Positions 61,490 to 64,000 of a DNA stretch of 64,000 nt are shown here, piece by piece. Where the stretch lies: positions 496,001 through 560,000 of the forward strand of contig NZ_JADKPV010000001.1 in the NCBI RefSeq assembly GCF_015351395.1. Reading direction: 5' to 3'. The translations under genes were made by a program, and so were the position numbers. Under the pieces are notes generated by a model that saw nothing but the letters and a program-made list of their open reading frames with translations, was not told the DNA's origin and ran no database searches. Positions within the stretch are counted from its first letter, which is position 1. Every line of letters begins with the position of its first letter. The stretch comes from Savagea serpentis (lineage in GTDB: Bacteria > Bacillota > Bacilli > Bacillales_A > Planococcaceae).

Positions 61490-62254
61490 ATGAGATTCGA
61501 TCAAAAAGTAATGCTCGTGACAGGAGCTTCGCGCGGAATTGGTCGTGAAATTGCGCTCGCACTTGCTAAACAAGGTGCACAAGTTATCGTGAATTATTTG
61601 AATAATACAGAAGCGGCTGAACAAACCGAACGTGACATTGTCTCATTCGGTGGAGACGCGTGGGCGTATCAAGCGGATGTAACGAACGAAGAGGACGTGC
61701 GTCGCATGCTCGCAGATATTGAAATGGAATACGGGCAATTACATGGTGTTGTCCACAATGCTTTTCGTTCCTATGCTTTTGACCCTGAAAAGCGAACGTT
61801 CGCCTTAGATGTAACGTGGGAATCCTTTCATGAACAGTTGACAGGTTCGTTACGTCCTGTCGTTCAACTCAATCAACACGCTTTCCCACTACTTGAAAAA
61901 TCAGGAGGGCGCATCGTGCATATTTTGACGAATTTAATGCATGATCCTCGCATCAGTTATGCTGATTATGCGACAGCAAAAGGCGCGATTGAAACGTATA
62001 GCCGTCAACTCGCGAAAGACGCGGGAGCTTTCGGGATTACAGTGAACAATGTAGCACCTGGACTCGTCTATCCGACCGATACGAGTCGCCATACGAAACG
62101 AGAAGTGCGTGAACGCATTATCGCAGATACTCCCCTCAAACGACTTGCTACTGCTGTAGATATTGTCGGTCCCGTCTTATTCTTTTTATCGGAAGAAGCG
62201 AAATTTGTAACAGGGCAAACATTAACAGTCGACGGCGGTTTATCGATGTACTAA
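61490..62254 (+). CDS. Short-chain dehydrogenase, last gene of the TPP-controlled operon
   Basis: The 254-residue protein has the NADP loop TGASRGIG (11-18), a HNAFRS variant of the NNAG motif, and the catalytic pair YATAK (Tyr160, Lys164). Thr147 replaces the usual Ser, 13 residues before Tyr. The end TGQTLTVDGG is classical for FabG-like enzymes. It lies 11 bases after the binding protein and before a terminator, in the same transcript. It could reduce the LuxC aldehyde to an alcohol (inference). Confidence 0.87.
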   Translation: MRFDQKVMLVTGASRGIGREIALALAKQGAQVIVNYLNNTEAAEQTERDIVSFGGDAWAYQADVTNEEDVRRMLADIEMEYGQLHGVVHNAFRSYAFDPEKRTFALDVTWESFHEQLTGSLRPVVQLNQHAFPLLEKSGGRIVHILTNLMHDPRISYADYATAKGAIETYSRQLAKDAGAFGITVNNVAPGLVYPTDTSRHTKREVRERIIADTPLKRLATAVDIVGPVLFFLSEEAKFVTGQTLTVDGGLSMY

Positions 62255-62257
62255 ACG

Positions 62258-62297
62258 ATACACAACCTTTCTTTTAGGAAGGGTTGTGTATTTTTTT
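62258..62297 (+). terminator. Intrinsic terminator of the TPP-controlled operon
   Basis: A 14-bp stem (62258-62271 with 62278-62291, one wobble) and a 7-T run close the operon. Confidence 0.9.
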
Positions 62298-62325
62298 ATT
62301 TCAGTTAACTTTTATAAAAATAGGG

Positions 62326-62354
62326 TTGACAATAAAGCTTAAATCATTCATCAT
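62326..62354 (+). promoter_or_regulatory. Promoter of the bio operon
   Basis: TTGACA (62326-62331), 17 bases and CATCAT (62349-62354) stand just upstream of the BirA operator. Confidence 0.5.
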
Positions 62355-62360
62355 TTATTG

Positions 62361-62390
62361 TGTAAACTAAATTTAATAATAAGTTAACTA
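62361..62390 (+). promoter_or_regulatory. BirA (biotin repressor) operator
   Basis: TGTAAAC (62361-62367) and GTTAACTA (62383-62390) are BirA half-sites separated by exactly 15 bases, the Gram-positive arrangement. The site lies 16 bases before bioY and should repress the operon when biotinyl-AMP-bound BirA is abundant. Confidence 0.72.
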
Positions 62391-62405
62391 ATGAGGTGAA
62401 ACTAA

Positions 62406-62975
62406 TTGAGAAGAAATGAAACGACAACATTAGCATTCATTGCGATTTTTGCGGCATTGAGTGTAATCGGCGCATTTATTAAAATACCGATTCCGTTCGT
62501 ACCTTTCACTTTGCAAATTGCGGCGGTGTATATTGGCGCGTCTTTATTCGGATGGAAAGTAGGCGGATACAGTCAACTCGTCTACATCGCTTTAGGGTTA
62601 ATCGGATTGCCTGTATTTGCTGCGGGAGGGGGGCTCGGCTATCTATTTGTACCGACATTCGGATACATCGTAGGGTTTGCAGTAGCAGGATTTTATGTCG
62701 GATGGGCAGTCGAACGTCTCGAGGAAAAAACATTCGCTAAAATCGCCTTGCATCAATTTATCGGCGTTATTTTACTCTATATTATCGGAAGCATTTGGAT
62801 GTGGGCGAACTTGCAACTCGTCGTAGGTGCAGAAGCGATCACATTAACGCATGCCTTTTTATACGGATTTTTAATCCCGATGCCTGGTGACTTATTATTA
62901 TCTCTATTATGCGCAGCACTCGTTATGCGCCTTATTCCATATACAGAAAAAATGAAAGGACGTGCATTCGCATGA
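62406..62975 (+). CDS. bioY: Biotin transporter BioY
   Basis: The 189-residue membrane protein is an ECF S-component for biotin, with about six helices and the BioY motifs IKIPIPFVPFTLQ, GLIGLPVFAAGGG and IPMPGDLLLSLLCA. Start is TTG 62406 behind gaggtg. It overlaps bioD by 4 bases and heads a biotin uptake and synthesis operon under BirA. Confidence 0.93.
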   Translation: MRRNETTTLAFIAIFAALSVIGAFIKIPIPFVPFTLQIAAVYIGASLFGWKVGGYSQLVYIALGLIGLPVFAAGGGLGYLFVPTFGYIVGFAVAGFYVGWAVERLEEKTFAKIALHQFIGVILLYIIGSIWMWANLQLVVGAEAITLTHAFLYGFLIPMPGDLLLSLLCAALVMRLIPYTEKMKGRAFA

Positions 62976-63628
62976 ACTATTTTGTAACAGGGATTGGAAC
63001 GGATGTCGGAAAGACCGTAGCGACGACCGTTTTAGCTAAATGGTATGAGCGCCAAGGAACGGTGACAGTCGTGAAGCCATTTCAAACTGGATTGGATGAA
63101 ACGACAAAGCGTTATCCAGACCTCGCGTGGTTTGAAGATTATTTACATATAAAGCACGAACCATTCATCGCATTACCACCTGCTTGTTCGCCACATTTAG
63201 CATTGAAGGAATCGGAAATGGATGTCGATTTAGCTGACATTCAAACGCGAATTGAACAAATCGCGTCGCGTTATGATACGACATTGATTGAAGGAGCGGG
63301 AGGGCTTGCGGTTCCACTCGTGCAACGCGGAGCAAATTACGTGTTAACAGACGCCTTTGTGAAAGCGCTTCAAATACCGATCTATCTCGTTTTCGGCACG
63401 AAGCTCGGGTCGATTCATGATGCGGTGACGACAGCGAGTTATGCGGTGTCGCAAGGGTTACCAATTGAAGGGGTACTATTTAATCGTTACGATGCCTCGT
63501 CAAAGATGGAACGGGACAATGTCGAAACGATTACGCATCTCGTGCAACCTAAAAAGTGGGCGACGATTCCCCACTTTACGACATCGGTTGAAATGTTGCA
63601 GTACGAATTACAATGGGAGGAATTATGA
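62972..63628 (+). CDS. bioD: Dethiobiotin synthetase
   Basis: The 218-residue enzyme closes the ureido ring of dethiobiotin. It has the P-loop GIGTDVGKT near the N terminus, VKPFQTGLD, and [11 protein letters not shown]. The ATG at 62972 overlaps the bioY stop; the frame extends upstream inside bioY without a ribosome site. It overlaps bioA by 4 bases (ATGA). Confidence 0.94.
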   Translation: MNYFVTGIGTDVGKTVATTVLAKWYERQGTVTVVKPFQTGLDETTKRYPDLAWFEDYLHIKHEPFIALPPACSPHLALKESEMDVDLADIQTRIEQIASRYDTTLIEGAGGLAVPLVQRGANYVLTDAFVKALQIPIYLVFGTKLGSIHDAVTTASYAVSQGLPIEGVLFNRYDASSKMERDNVETITHLVQPKKWATIPHFTTSVEMLQYELQWEEL

Positions 63629-64000
63629 TGGACTTAAAACAATTAGATAAAGAATACGTATGGCATCCGTTTACACAAATGAAACAATACATTGAATCAG
63701 ATCCCCTCGTCATTGAGCGAGGAGAGGGCTCGTATTTAATCGATACGGAAGGCAATCGGTATTTGGACGGTTATGCCTCGCTTTGGGTGAATGTGCACGG
63801 ACATAATGATGCATCGATGAATGAAGCGATCATCGACCAACTCGGAAAAATCGCACATTCCACGTTACTCGGTGCTGGGAATGTCCCGTCAATCTTACTG
63901 GCGGAACAATTAGCGAAACGATTACCTGGAAACTTAAATAAAACATTTTACTCAGATACGGGATCGGCAGCGATTGAAATCGCGCTTAAAATGGCGTATC
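63625..64000 (+). CDS. bioA: Adenosylmethionine-8-amino-7-oxononanoate aminotransferase, partial
   Basis: The frame from ATG 63625 (or 63628) begins [20 protein letters not shown] and continues with [17 protein letters not shown] and [13 protein letters not shown], the N-terminal signature of BioA, the class III PLP aminotransferase that makes diaminopelargonate. About 125 residues are seen before the window ends. Ribosome site tgggagg, inside the end of bioD. Confidence 0.92.
   Translation, partial: MMDLKQLDKEYVWHPFTQMKQYIESDPLVIERGEGSYLIDTEGNRYLDGYASLWVNVHGHNDASMNEAIIDQLGKIAHSTLLGAGNVPSILLAEQLAKRLPGNLNKTFYSDTGSAAIEIALKMAY

Overview
The window is chromosomal DNA of a low-to-mid G+C Gram-positive bacterium of the order Bacillales. 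Gene order follows the Bacillus subtilis comG-aroK-yqhL-lipM-yqhQ-aroQ-papA-efp-accBC-nusB-folD-xseAB-ispA-dxs-ahrC-recN-yqiK-bcd-brxB-yqjE-polY-rnz-proI-yqjP-yqjQ region, but the sporulation genes of that stretch are absent: the spoIIIA operon between efp and accB, and spoIVB/spo0A between recN and yqiK. This suggests a non-spore-forming lineage, perhaps in or near the Planococcaceae. That placement is an inference.

Region 1 (1-14113) is the right part of an A+T-rich siphovirus prophage: a tail-completion gene (cut by the window edge), major tail protein, tail-assembly chaperone with a -1 frameshift, tape measure, distal tail protein, a large tail fibre, an unknown membrane protein, the Tal-type tail protein, holin, amidase endolysin, a multi-hairpin RNA-like segment, and a large serine integrase. 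The prophage sits inside comGC. Only the 3' part of comGC is seen, directly after the integrase, followed by comGD-GE-GF-GG and aroK.

Region 2 (15.6-56.2 kb) is mostly housekeeping. It contains a branched-chain amino acid carrier, lipoate octanoyltransferase, elongation factor P, acetyl-CoA carboxylase subunits, NusB, FolD, exonuclease VII, isoprenoid synthesis (ispA, dxs), the arginine repressor and RecN. It then has leucine dehydrogenase, a bacilliredoxin, a 31-residue Prli42-like gene, a tripeptidase, DNA polymerase IV, RNase Z, pyrroline-5-carboxylate reductase, a CtaM-like protein, a DsrE-like protein, RtcB and a nuclease-helicase. It ends with a LysR regulator divergent from the 2-methylcitrate operon prpC-prpD-prpB, then serC.

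Region 3 (56.3-62.3 kb) is the most unusual. A sigma-A-like promoter, a TPP riboswitch and an intrinsic terminator precede six tightly packed genes: a LuxE-like acyl-protein synthetase, a LuxC-like acyl reductase, an ABC transporter with a THI5/NMT1-type binding lipoprotein (ATPase, permease, binding protein), and a short-chain dehydrogenase. No luciferase genes are seen. I read this as a thiamin-repressed uptake and salvage pathway in which an imported carboxylic acid, perhaps an oxidised thiamin moiety, is activated (LuxE), reduced to aldehyde (LuxC) and then to alcohol (SDR). The chemistry is an inference from family functions.

Region 4 (62.3-64.0 kb) is a biotin operon, bioY-bioD-bioA (last gene cut by the window end), behind a BirA-like operator.
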